A stretch of 23,900 nucleotides of DNA from WS-2 sp964650245 (GTDB lineage Bacteria > Eisenbacteria > RBG-16-71-46). Positions 8,710-17,088 of the stretch are shown in pieces (the stretch's first letter is position 1; every line of letters starts with the position of its first letter). The stretch lies in assembly GCA_964650245.1 (NCBI GenBank), contig CAZYQK010000037.1, forward strand, positions 1 to 23,900, given 5' to 3'. The notes below the pieces were generated by a model that had not been told where the DNA came from, searched no databases, and saw only the letters and a program-made list of their open reading frames with translations. The translations under genes and the position numbers were made by a program.

Positions 8710-8715
8710 TCATTC

Positions 8716-9086
8716 TTGCTACTTCAGCTGACGCGGGACTCACGGTGGAACCTCGCGCGCCAAGCTCACTCGCCAGATGGGCACACCAGCCCGTGGGTCG
8801 CGCAGTACGCGATAGAGAATGTGCGGGACGACGCCCAGTGAAGTGCCCGAAAGCCCTACCGCGTGATAATCGCTTCGCGTTCCCGAGCAGAAGGGAGTGG
8901 ACCGACCGCCCCGCTTCTACGACCGTGGAAATCCTAGGCCGACTTGCGAGGGCGGTCAAGCTTACATCGCCCCGCGATCTGCGCCTCCACCGACACCGCA
9001 CCGACCCATCGCACCCCGCACCGCCGCGCCCTCGCGCGATTCCGCTGCCGTCAGCGGACCACGCCCGCCACGCCATCCACCGCCCG
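8716..9086. other. Stretch without a recognisable gene
   Basis: About 370 bases between the mobile element and the dehydratase/MFS relic. Short open frames exist on both strands but none has a plausible start, ribosome site or recognisable family. It may be decayed coding DNA, given the relic next to it. Confidence 0.5.
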
Positions 9087-9437
9087 CGCCCACGTCTCGG
9101 GCAGCAGTCACACCCACACTCCCGCCGCCCGTGCGACCCCGCCCAGCAGCGACTGGCCACCCATCACGACCACGCATGGTGCCGAGACCGCGCGCGCCGC
9201 CCATGCCACAGCCTGCGCGTGATTGCCGGCCGAGACCGTGACCAGCCCGCGCGCGCGCGCTTCATNNNNNNNNNNNNNNNNNNNNNNNNNNNNNNNNNNN
9301 NNNNNNNNNNNNNNNNNNNNNNNNNNNNNNNNNNNNNNNNNNNNNNNNNNNNNNNNNNNNNNNNNCAGGAGCGGCGTGCGGTGAACGCGCCCCGCGATGC
9401 GCGCGGCGGCGGAGCGGATCTCGTCGAGATCGATCAC
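9087..9437 (-). pseudogene. Chimeric relic: dehydratase N-terminal part fused to an MFS transporter C-terminal end
   Basis: Read on the minus strand from a GTG at 9437, the first 24 codons match residues 1-24 of the dehydratase at 1044-2015. After the 100-N gap the match resumes at residues 65-98 (EARARGLVTVSAGNHAQA ... CVVVM). In the visible dehydratase part I count about seven base differences, nearly all synonymous; the one replacement seen is Ala6 to Glu. Immediately after residue 98 the frame continues as GGQSLLGGVARAAGVWV-stop-LLPETWA, which aligns with the C-terminus of the MFS protein at 11327-12559 (GGSSLTGGVALAS ... GAWVWLLPETRA). The stop is a single-base Trp-to-TGA change. So two gene ends are joined in frame and neither enzyme can be whole. 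The relic begins 18 nt after the phosphoesterase stop. Confidence 0.75.
9266..9365. other. Assembly gap (100 N)
   Basis: Exactly 100 Ns, a placeholder of unknown true size. The flanks align with 1821-1825 and 1944-1950 of the other dehydratase copy. If collinear, the missing piece is about 118 bases. Confidence 0.95.
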
Positions 9438-9455
9438 GCGCGGTTTCGGGTCAGC

Positions 9456-11264
9456 TCAACGCACGACCACGAGCTTCTGCGTGCGTTGGCCGGCCTTCGC
9501 CTCGAGCCGGATCACGTAAGTACCGGCCGCGACCCGCCGCCCGCCGTCGCCGCGGCCGTCCCAGCGCGCCGTCCCCCCGCCCGCGTCGCGCTCGCCCTCG
9601 AGCAGCGTGGCGACGCGCCGTCCGGCGAGATCGTACACGCCGATCCGCGCCGGACCCGCGGCCGGCAGCGCGTAGCGCACCAGCAGCCGTCCCGCGCCCG
9701 CACGATAGGGATTCGGCACCGGACCTTCGAGCCGCAACGCGCTCGCGCTCGCGGTGCCGACGGCGACCAGCGGCAGGCTCGGCACCACCGACACCGTCGT
9801 CGCCCCGCCCGCGGGCAGCACGCAGTCCACGTACGCAACGAGGATTCCGCCCTGGCGAATGGTCTGCGACAGCGTGCCGCCGGTCGCGATCACGCTGGAG
9901 TCGTGGTCCGCGAGGTTGAACACCAGCCGCGCGTGATCCCAGGTCTCCCCGAAGCGGTTCGTGATGGTGACGGAAAGGCTCGCGCGCGTGCCGTCGTTTG
10001 GACCGCTCCACGCGGCGCTCAGCGAGTCCACCGGCGTGCCGCTCGAGCCACCGGAGTGATGCATGGGCCCGGGCGTCATGGCGCCGTTCGTCACGCGGAA
10101 GATGCGGAACGTGCGCCGCCCGTCGATCACCGCCTGAAGGCCGAGGTTGAAGGGCTGCGCGGTGCGATTCCCCTCCGCCACGCCGTGGTTGTGGCCCCAG
10201 ATCGCGCCGTTCAGGCCCAGCGTCTGCGGGTTGATCTGCGAGAAGTTCGACCCCGGCTGCCCGTTGGGGAGCGTGCCGCCGAAATCGTAGTGATAGAAGA
10301 GCAGCTTGGAATGTCCCGCCGGCACGCCCGCGATATCGGCCGCGAGCCAGCTCATCTGCTCCGCGGTGAAGCTCTGCGCGCCCCAGATGTTCTGCTGGTA
10401 ATGGTCGTAGGATCCGCTGTTGATGTAGCCCTCGAGCCCGATCACGTGCAGCAGCCCGTAGTCAAAGGCGAAGTTCTGCGAGTGATTGGGGTCGCCGACG
10501 GGCGGGCTGCCGAGGAACGGCCAGCCGTAGTGGCGCCACCAGTTCTTGCGCGCGGTGCCGTCGGGCGGGAGCGTGGGTCCCCACCCACCCTGGTCGTGGT
10601 TGCCCGAGACCACAAAGATGGGATCGCGCAGCCGAGTGAGCATCAGCTGCGCGCGGCCCATTTCGTACATGCCGAGATACTCCTCCAGCTCGCCCTCGTT
10701 CACGAGGTCGCCGCTGTGGAGAATGAACTCGGGATGAATGACGTTCAGGTCCTCGATCACCGCGTCGAAGTCCGCCATCCCCGAGGTGTCGGCGGTGTTG
10801 ATGCTCCCCCCGCTCGAGAACGTGTGCTCGGGCAGATGGGTGTCGCTGATCTGCGCGAAATAGAAGCTGCTCTTGTAGGCCGGCAGCACCTTGACCGAGT
10901 GGCGGCTGGTGTCGGGAGGCGTGGCGCTCGAGGTGAGCACCAGGTCGTATATTTCCTCGGCCGTGCCCGTCGGAACGCGGAAGCCGAGCTCCCAGCGTGC
11001 GCGGCTCGCGATGTATCCGCCGCCGGCGGGCGTGAGCGGCACCGTCAGCGCGCCGAAGCGAAGCGACGCGCCGAAACCCGAGGCGCCCGAGGACGCGTTC
11101 GCCCACACCGTGAGCGTATCGCCCGGCCGCACCAGCGCGGGCAGGTTGGGCAGCGGCCGCCAGATGGTGGTGAGCGTGTCGCCGTCGGTCCAGGCGCGGG
11201 CCGCGGATGGGGCGATCAACGCGAACGCGATGACGAGCGCGGCGCGCAGGGGAAGACGGGGCAT
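9456..11264 (-). CDS. Secreted calcineurin-like metallophosphoesterase with FlgD-like C-terminus
   Basis: 602 aa. The ATG at 11264 is preceded by a good ribosome site (GAGGAG, 6-7 nt upstream) and opens a signal peptide (MPRLPLRAALVIAFALIAPS, AARA near 24). After a beta-rich N-terminal domain (about 25-128), the dinuclear-metal phosphoesterase motifs appear in order: DTH (Asp141, His143), GDLVNEG (Asp186), GNHDQ (Asn222, His223, Asp224), His325 in LFYHYDF, and GHNHG (His358, His360). The set is complete, so the enzyme should be active on a phosphoester outside the cytoplasm; the substrate is unknown. A FlgD-like module (about residue 515 to 602; GPVPNPY ... GVYDLAGRRV ... AAGTYVIR) closes the protein. 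It lies 62 nt downstream of the MFS gene on the same strand. Confidence 0.9.
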   Translation of the reverse strand: MPRLPLRAALVIAFALIAPSAARAWTDGDTLTTIWRPLPNLPALVRPGDTLTVWANASSGASGFGASLRFGALTVPLTPAGGGYIASRARWELGFRVPTGTAEEIYDLVLTSSATPPDTSRHSVKVLPAYKSSFYFAQISDTHLPEHTFSSGGSINTADTSGMADFDAVIEDLNVIHPEFILHSGDLVNEGELEEYLGMYEMGRAQLMLTRLRDPIFVVSGNHDQGGWGPTLPPDGTARKNWWRHYGWPFLGSPPVGDPNHSQNFAFDYGLLHVIGLEGYINSGSYDHYQQNIWGAQSFTAEQMSWLAADIAGVPAGHSKLLFYHYDFGGTLPNGQPGSNFSQINPQTLGLNGAIWGHNHGVAEGNRTAQPFNLGLQAVIDGRRTFRIFRVTNGAMTPGPMHHSGGSSGTPVDSLSAAWSGPNDGTRASLSVTITNRFGETWDHARLVFNLADHDSSVIATGGTLSQTIRQGGILVAYVDCVLPAGGATTVSVVPSLPLVAVGTASASALRLEGPVPNPYRAGAGRLLVRYALPAAGPARIGVYDLAGRRVATLLEGERDAGGGTARWDGRGDGGRRVAAGTYVIRLEAKAGQRTQKLVVVR

Positions 11265-11326
11265 CGGGGACTCCTCAAGGGTGTCAGACGAGTACAAGCG
11301 TAGCATCCGCGGGCCGGGTGCCGCCG

Positions 11327-12559
11327 TCAAGAAATCTCCTGCGCCCGCGTCTCGGGCAACAGCCACACCCACGCTCCTGCCGCCAGCGCGAACCCGGAAG
11401 CGAGCGCAACGCCACCGGTGAGCGACGACCCACCCGCCGCCACCACCAGCAGCGGCGCCAGGAACTGGATCCCGCGCGCCACGTTCATGCAGGTGCCGGA
11501 CGCGGTGTTGCGCACCCGGGTCGGGAATAGCTCGGCGTAGAGCGGTCCGTAGTTGGACCAGGTCCCGGTGCCGAGTCCCGCGATGAAGATGAACGCCAGG
11601 ATGATCTCGGGACGGTCGCGGATCGCGCCCTGGAACAACGTGATCATGGCGAGCCCGAGCGCCATCACCGCGCTGAAGGCGCTGAACGAGCGCCGCCGTC
11701 CCCAGCGGTCGGAGCTCAAGCCGTAGAGCACGTAGCCGGCGAGCGACCCGGCGACGAACACCAGCGTCCACGCGCCCGAGCGCTGGATGCTCAGGTGCCA
11801 CTGCCGGCCCAGGTACTCGGGCAGCCACGATGTGGTGAACCAGTAGCTCGCCATGTTGAAGAGCGTGAGCACGAAGGCGATCGCGAACACGCCGCGCACG
11901 CCGCGTGAGAGGAGTTCGGCGAGCTGCGCGCGATCCGGCCGCTCCCCGCGCGCGATCGCGGCGCGGTGCTCGAGCCACACGTCCGATTCCGGAACCAGCG
12001 CGAACACGAACGGCACCAGCAGCACGGGCGCGGCCGCGATCAGGAATCCCGCGCGCCAGCCGATCGCGGGTGCGAGCTGGGTGGCGCAGAGCGTCGCGAG
12101 CCCGAGACCCAGCGGGGCGCCGGTCTGCGCCAGCGCCCCGAAGCGCCCGCGCAGCCGCGGTGGCACGGTCTCGGCGAGCAGCGTCTGTCCCGCCGCCCAC
12201 TGGCCGCCGATGCCGAACCCGGCGAGCGCGGCGCACCCGAGCATCGCCGCGAGCGAATGGGCGAACGCGGCGGCCGCGGCGCCCGCGGCGTAGATCAGGA
12301 TCGAAGCCACCATCGCGGGCTTCCGCCCCACGCGATCGGCGAGCACGCCGAGTGCCAGGCCCCCGATTCCGGTCGCGGCCAGCGCCACCGACTTGATGCG
12401 CTTGACCGCGTCGTCGTCGAGGCCGAGATCGGCGCGATAGAGCAGCGAGAGCTGGAAGAAGGTGATGAGGGTGAAGAACACCGCGAGCCAGCCGAGCCAC
12501 GCGAAGAGCAGGATGCGGCGGTGCACGGACGCGGGCTCGGGGTATTCGTGGTAGCGCAT
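11327..12559 (-). CDS. Major facilitator superfamily transporter (sugar/organic-acid porter type)
   Basis: 410-aa inner-membrane protein with about 12 hydrophobic segments. MFS motif A appears after TM2 (GVLADRVGRKP, 71-81) and again in the second half (GLSSDRWGRRRS). PESDVWLEHR after TM6 and PETRAQEIS at the C-terminus are the usual PES/PETK-type ends of the sugar and aromatic-acid porter families. The ATG at 12559 fits the cytoplasmic N-terminal leader before TM1 (about 15-40). It precedes the phosphoesterase gene by 62 nt on the same strand, so the two may be cotranscribed, and it is divergent from the receiver-ATPase gene across 162 bases. A diverged copy of its 3' end is present in the relic at 9087-9160. 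Substrate cannot be inferred. Confidence 0.88.
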   Translation of the reverse strand: MRYHEYPEPASVHRRILLFAWLGWLAVFFTLITFFQLSLLYRADLGLDDDAVKRIKSVALAATGIGGLALGVLADRVGRKPAMVASILIYAAGAAAAAFAHSLAAMLGCAALAGFGIGGQWAAGQTLLAETVPPRLRGRFGALAQTGAPLGLGLATLCATQLAPAIGWRAGFLIAAAPVLLVPFVFALVPESDVWLEHRAAIARGERPDRAQLAELLSRGVRGVFAIAFVLTLFNMASYWFTTSWLPEYLGRQWHLSIQRSGAWTLVFVAGSLAGYVLYGLSSDRWGRRRSFSAFSAVMALGLAMITLFQGAIRDRPEIILAFIFIAGLGTGTWSNYGPLYAELFPTRVRNTASGTCMNVARGIQFLAPLLVVAAGGSSLTGGVALASGFALAAGAWVWLLPETRAQEIS

Positions 12560-12721
12560 CGCGGGAGCGGGCCTCGGGATGAGCGGTGGGCGGGACGACG
12601 AACGCGCAGTCTACGGGATTCTTCCCCGGCCCGCCGCCCGGGAGTAGACTTCGCCGCACTCGTTCCACGGGCCGCCTCCCGCCGCGGGGCGCGCCGCGCG
12701 GGACGAGCGCGACGGAGGGGT

Positions 12722-13555
12722 ATGAGCACCATCCTCGTGGTGGACGACGATCGCGCGACGCGACACCTAATTCGCGGGCTGCTCGAGCGCGAAGGCTACG
12801 CCGTCACCGCCGCGGCCAGCGCCGCCGAGGCACTCGATCAGCTCGAGCGCGCGCGCTTCGACCTCGCGCTGGTGGACGTGTGGATGCCGGGCATGAACGG
12901 CATCGAGCTGGCCACGCGGCTCGCGCGCGAGCGCCCGGCGCTCAAGGTGATCGTCGTCACAGCGGACGACACGCCCGAGACGCTGCTGCAGGCGGTGAGC
13001 GCCCAGGCCTTCCGCTTCGTGCCCAAGCCGGTGGATCAGAAGCTTCTGATGGAAGCGGTGCACGCTTCGCTGGCCGCCGCCGAGCCGCGGCCGATCGAGG
13101 TGCTCTCGGCCAAGCCGGAGTGGGTCGAGCTGCTGGTGCCGTGCGACGTGGAGTCGGCGCGGCGCATCCAGTCGTTCATGGCGCACTTGGACGCCGACCT
13201 GCCGCCCGAGGTGCGCGACTCGGTGGGGCAGGCATTCCACGAGCTGCTGATGAACGCCATCGAGTGGGGCGGCGCGCTCGATCCGGCGCAGCGGGTGCGG
13301 ATCGCGTGCCTGCGCACCAGGCGCATGATCCTCTACCGCATCGCCGATCCGGGACGCGGTTTTCGCTTCGAAGAGCTGGCGCACTCGGCGATCTCGAACC
13401 CCGAGGACCAGCCGTTCGGCCACGTGCAGGTGCGAGAGGCGCGTGGGATGCGCGCCGGCGGCTTCGGGCTGCTGATCACGCGCGCGCTGGTGGACGAGCT
13501 GATCTACAACCAGGCGCAAAACGAGGTGGTGTTCATCAAGTACCTGGAGGGGTGA
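12722..13555 (+). CDS. Receiver domain fused to RsbW-like HATPase_c_2 domain
   Basis: 277 aa, cytoplasmic. Residues 1-120 form a canonical receiver: acidic pair Asp8/Asp9, phospho-acceptor Asp52 (LVDVWMPG), Thr80 and Lys102 (FVPKP). Residues about 130-277 form a GHKL ATPase of the anti-sigma-factor kinase type: N-box HELLMNAIEWGG, G1-like DPGRGF and G2-like GGFGLLITRALVDELIYN. There is no HisKA dimerisation domain, so this is not a histidine kinase. It more likely phosphorylates or binds a partner, such as an anti-sigma antagonist, under control of the receiver (inference from the domain pair). The ATG at 12722 follows a GGAGGGG ribosome site. No sigma factor or STAS protein is next to it. 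The hybrid kinase at 17089-20025 is a possible phosphate donor. Confidence 0.88.
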   Translation: MSTILVVDDDRATRHLIRGLLEREGYAVTAAASAAEALDQLERARFDLALVDVWMPGMNGIELATRLARERPALKVIVVTADDTPETLLQAVSAQAFRFVPKPVDQKLLMEAVHASLAAAEPRPIEVLSAKPEWVELLVPCDVESARRIQSFMAHLDADLPPEVRDSVGQAFHELLMNAIEWGGALDPAQRVRIACLRTRRMILYRIADPGRGFRFEELAHSAISNPEDQPFGHVQVREARGMRAGGFGLLITRALVDELIYNQAQNEVVFIKYLEG

Positions 13556-13775
13556 GGCGGGCCTGGGCCCCGCGTGCCCGGTACCGAGTGGGGCGCACGC
13601 GAGGCAACAGGTCATGACTCAGCCTCACCGGCCCACCTAAGCCAGCGTCGCCCGGAAGCAGCTTCACGTCGTCCGAATTGAAGTCCACACTCTGTCTAGG
13701 CGCTGCCGCAATTCCACCCCAGGATTCCCGACGTGCGCCCTGGCCGCGGACTCGCCTCTGCCGCGATCCGCCTTC

Positions 13776-13782
13776 AAAGGAG
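13776..13782 (+). promoter_or_regulatory. Ribosome binding site deciding a GTG start
   Basis: AAAGGAG lies 6 nt before the GTG at 13789. It selects that codon over the in-frame ATG at 13678, and the choice places the signal peptide at the true N-terminus. Confidence 0.75.
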
Positions 13783-13788
13783 CTGAAT

Positions 13789-16700
13789 GTGCTAATTCCG
13801 CTAGCGTCGCAATGCCCACACTGCCGTCGGTGCTCGATCCCAGGCATTGTGCTCGTCATCCTTCTGTTCGTCATCAGCTCCCCGCCCGCGCAGGCCATCA
13901 CGAACTCCTACGTGGAGGAGTTCAACACCACGACCTTCAAGGACGCGGTGAACACCACGGCCGACTGGAACACGGCGGCCGGGAGGCTGCAGCTCTTCCT
14001 GTTGCCGATCGTTCTCGGGAGCTACAACACGCCGGGCACTGCCTATGGCGTCGCGGTCTCGGGGACGGTGGCCTACGTCGCGGATGGATCTTCGGGCCTT
14101 CAGATTATCAACGTCAGCAACCCGGCCAGCCCGACCCTGCTCGGCGGCTATGACACGCCGGGCACTGCCTATGGCGTCGCGGTCTCGGGCACGGTGGCCT
14201 ACGTCTCGGATGGATCTTCGGGCCTTCAGATTATCAACGTCAGCAACCCGGCCAGCCCGACCCTGCTTGGCGGCTACGACACGCCGGGCACTGCCTATGG
14301 CGTCGCGGTCTCGAGCACGGTGGCGTACGTCTCGGATGGATCTTCGGGCCTTCAGATCATCAACGCCAGCAACCCGGCAAGCCCGACCCTGCTCGGCAGC
14401 TTCAACACGCCAGGCTCTGCCAATGGCGTCGCTATTTCAGGGACGGTGGCTTACGTGGCGGACCAGGCATCGGGACTTCAGATCATCAGCGTCAGCAACC
14501 CGGCGAGCCCCACCCTGCTCGGCAGCTACGACACGCCGGGCACTGCGTATGGCGTCACGGTATTGGGAACGGTGGCCTACGTGGCGGACGAGGGGTCGGG
14601 GCTTCAGATCCTCGACGCCAGCAACCCGGCGAGCCCCACCCTGGTCTTGACCTACGACACGCCGGGTAATGCCTTCGGCGTCGCGGTGTCGGGCACGAGT
14701 GCCTACGTCGCGGACGGCGGTTCGGGGCTTCAGATCCTCCAAGTGCGCGGCTCCGTGGCCAACCCTCCTTCGCTCGGGAGCTACAACACGCCGGGCGGTG
14801 CCCAAGGGGTCGCGGTCTCGGGAACGGTGGCCTACGCGGCGGATGGGTATTCGGGGCTTCAGATCATCAACGTCAGCAACCCGGCGAGCCCCGTGCTGCT
14901 CGGAAGCTACGACACGCCCGGTAATGCCGTCGGCGTCGCGGTCTCGGGAACGGTGGCCTACGTGGCGGATGGGTCTTCGGGGCTTCAGATCATTAACGTC
15001 AGCAACCCGGCGAGCCCCGTGCTGCTCGGAACCTACGACACGCCGAACTTTGCCTATGGCGTCGCGGTCTCGGGGACGGTGGCCTACGTCGCGGACTACT
15101 TTTCGGGGCTTCAGATCATCAACGTCGGCAACCCGGCGAGCCCGACCCTGCTCGGGACCTACAACACGCCGGGTAATGCCTACAGCGTCGCGGTCTCGGG
15201 CACGATGGCTTATGTGGCGGATGGATCTTCGGGGCTTCAGATCATTAACGCCAGCAACCCGGCGAGCCCGACCCTGCTCGGCAGCTACGACACGCCGGGC
15301 ACTGCCNNNNNNNNNNNNNNNNNNNNNNNNNNNNNNNNNNNNNNNNNNNNNNNNNNNNNNNNNNNNNNNNNNNNNNNNNNNNNNNNNNNNNNNNNNNNNN
15401 NNNNNNCAGCAACCCGGCGAGCCCGACCCTGCTCGGCAGCTACGACACGCCGGGCACTGCCTATGGCATCGCGGTCTCGGGGTCGGTGGCCTACGTGGCG
15501 GACGTGGAGTCGGGGCTTCAGATCATCAACGTCAGCAACCCGGCGAGCCCCACCCTGCTCGGCAGCTACGACATGCCGGACCTTGCCTATGGCGTTGCGG
15601 TTTCGGAGCCGGTGGCCTACGTGGCGGACTACGGTTCGGGGCTTCAAATTCTTGAGGTGATGCAGCAGCGTTTCGACACCGCGAGCAATGTCGGTCGGTC
15701 CCTGGCGATCGACAACACGAGCGACTTGATCACGAGAGCCCGGCTCACATCGACACAGGTTAACAGCGTGACTTGGGAGCTGAGCGCCGACGGCGGAACG
15801 AACTGGCAGGCGGCGATTCCCGGAGTCGGCTGGTTCTCCCTGACGACGTCGGGATCGGATCTGCGGTGGCGCGCGACGCTCTCGCCGGTTCCGCCCTACG
15901 CAACGGCTGCGAATCCGGTAGCCTCGGCCGTCGCGGTGGATTGGCTCTACGCCTTCCCCCTTGTGGATTCGATCGCCGACGTCCGCAACGACCAGGGCGG
16001 AAAGGTACGACTCCACTTCACCAGGTCGGGGTACGATTTCGCGGACGTGACCAGCGCTCCCGTGATCGGCTATCAGATCTACCACCGGGTCGAAAACGCC
16101 GCGCTGGTGAGCCAGGTCCATGCCGAGGGAGTCAGCCCCGGGCTCGCCGAGTTGGCGGAGTCCCCGCTGTCCTCATTCAATCCCTCCAGGGTTCGGAAGC
16201 TCGCCGATCGCAGTTTCGTTCTGGGCGGCGAATCGGCGGCCAGCACCTTTCCTCAAGGCACGTGGGAAGCCGTCGGCTGGGTCGCCGCCACCCAGAGCGA
16301 CAGCTACACGGCCCTGATTCCCACGACCGCCGATTCCACCGCGAGTGGAATCAAGTGGTCCGTCTACATGATTACCGCCCACACCACGACGCCATCGACC
16401 TGGTTCGCCAGCTACCCCGACAGCGGGTACTCGGTCGACAACCTCGCGCCCAACGTCCCCGCGGGCTTTGTGGCGACCTACCAGAGCGGTAGCGGCAATC
16501 ACCTGACGTGGGATGTTTCCGTGGACGCCGACTTCCGCTATTTCAAGGTCTACCGCTCGACAACTCCCAACTTCACGCCGGGTCCGTCCAATCTCGTGCA
16601 GAGCACGACCACGACCTCGTGGACCGACGCGGGCTTCGGCGCCGGAAACGTGTACTACAGGCTTTCGGCCGTGGACTTCTCGGGCAACGAGAGCGGTACC

Positions 16701-17027
16701 GCCTCAGCCAGCGTCACGGTGGGGGTCGAGGGATCGCCTACACCGGTGCGCTTCGCGCTGCACGCCGCTGCTCCGAACCCGTTCCGCCAGGGAACGGCGT
16801 TCACGTATGACGTGCCCTCGCCCGGCGGCGCGGTGAGGCTCAGCCTCTACGATGTCGGCGGTCGTCTGGTTCGCTCTCTGGTGGACGGCCCGCAGACGCC
16901 CGGTGCCAAATCGATCGCGTGGGATGGTCGGGATGATTCGGGCCACACGTTGCCGGCAGGCATGTACCTGGTGCGCATGCAGGCGGCTGGCTACACGCAG
17001 ATGCGCAAGCTCGTACTAACGAGATAA
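13789..17027 (+). CDS. Secreted LVIVD-repeat beta-propeller protein with FN3 and FlgD-like C-terminus (interrupted by an assembly gap)
   Basis: The GTG start at 13789 follows AAAGGAG and opens a signal peptide (basic CPHCRRC segment, then IVLVILLFVISS, PPAQA near 36). A short jelly-roll-like entry (EEFNTTTFKDAVNTTADWNT) is followed by at least 13 LVIVD repeats of 42 aa with the consensus SGLQIINVSNPASPTLLG ... YDTPGTAYGVAVSGTVAYVADG. Next comes a beta-sandwich region (WELSADGGTNWQA), an FN3 domain (roughly 16450-16725) and a FlgD-like module (AAPNPF ... SLYDVGGRLVRSL ... AGMYLVRMQ) ending at 17027. The reading frame before the N-run does not match the frame after it, but the protein reads smoothly on both sides, so this is a gap-size artefact and not a frameshift. 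LVIVD proteins are surface propellers of unknown ligand. It runs toward the hybrid kinase gene, 61 nt away. Confidence 0.85.
14011..15656 (+). repeat. Tandem 126-bp coding repeats (LVIVD blades)
   Basis: Thirteen units are visible, one of them containing the gap. Units 1-3 are nearly identical at the DNA level. Unit 6 ends irregularly (LQVRGSVANPPS) and may mark the join between two propellers. Confidence 0.9.
15307..15406. other. Assembly gap (100 N) inside the LVIVD repeats
   Basis: Exactly 100 Ns. The flanks are ACT GCC of one repeat and C AGC AAC of the same or a later repeat. With a 126-bp unit the true gap should be 71 + 126k bases, which restores the frame. 100 does not. Confidence 0.95.
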
Positions 17028-17088
17028 GCGAGGCGGTGGCGAGAACCCCCGCCCGGGTCAGATCCACGAGAGGCTTTTCAAACACAGC

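Noticed and set aside
11265..12668. Upstream extension of the phosphoesterase frame through the MFS gene
   Set aside because: It is open only because of base composition. The phosphoesterase has its own ribosome site and signal peptide at 11264, and the MFS frame explains the DNA.
15300..15410. Real frameshift in the LVIVD gene
   Set aside because: The frame change coincides exactly with the 100-N placeholder and disappears if the missing length is 71 + 126k.
14011..15656. Regular 126-bp repeats as a possible CRISPR or other non-coding array
   Set aside because: The units are contiguous, in frame, and encode LVIVD blades. There are no unique spacers.
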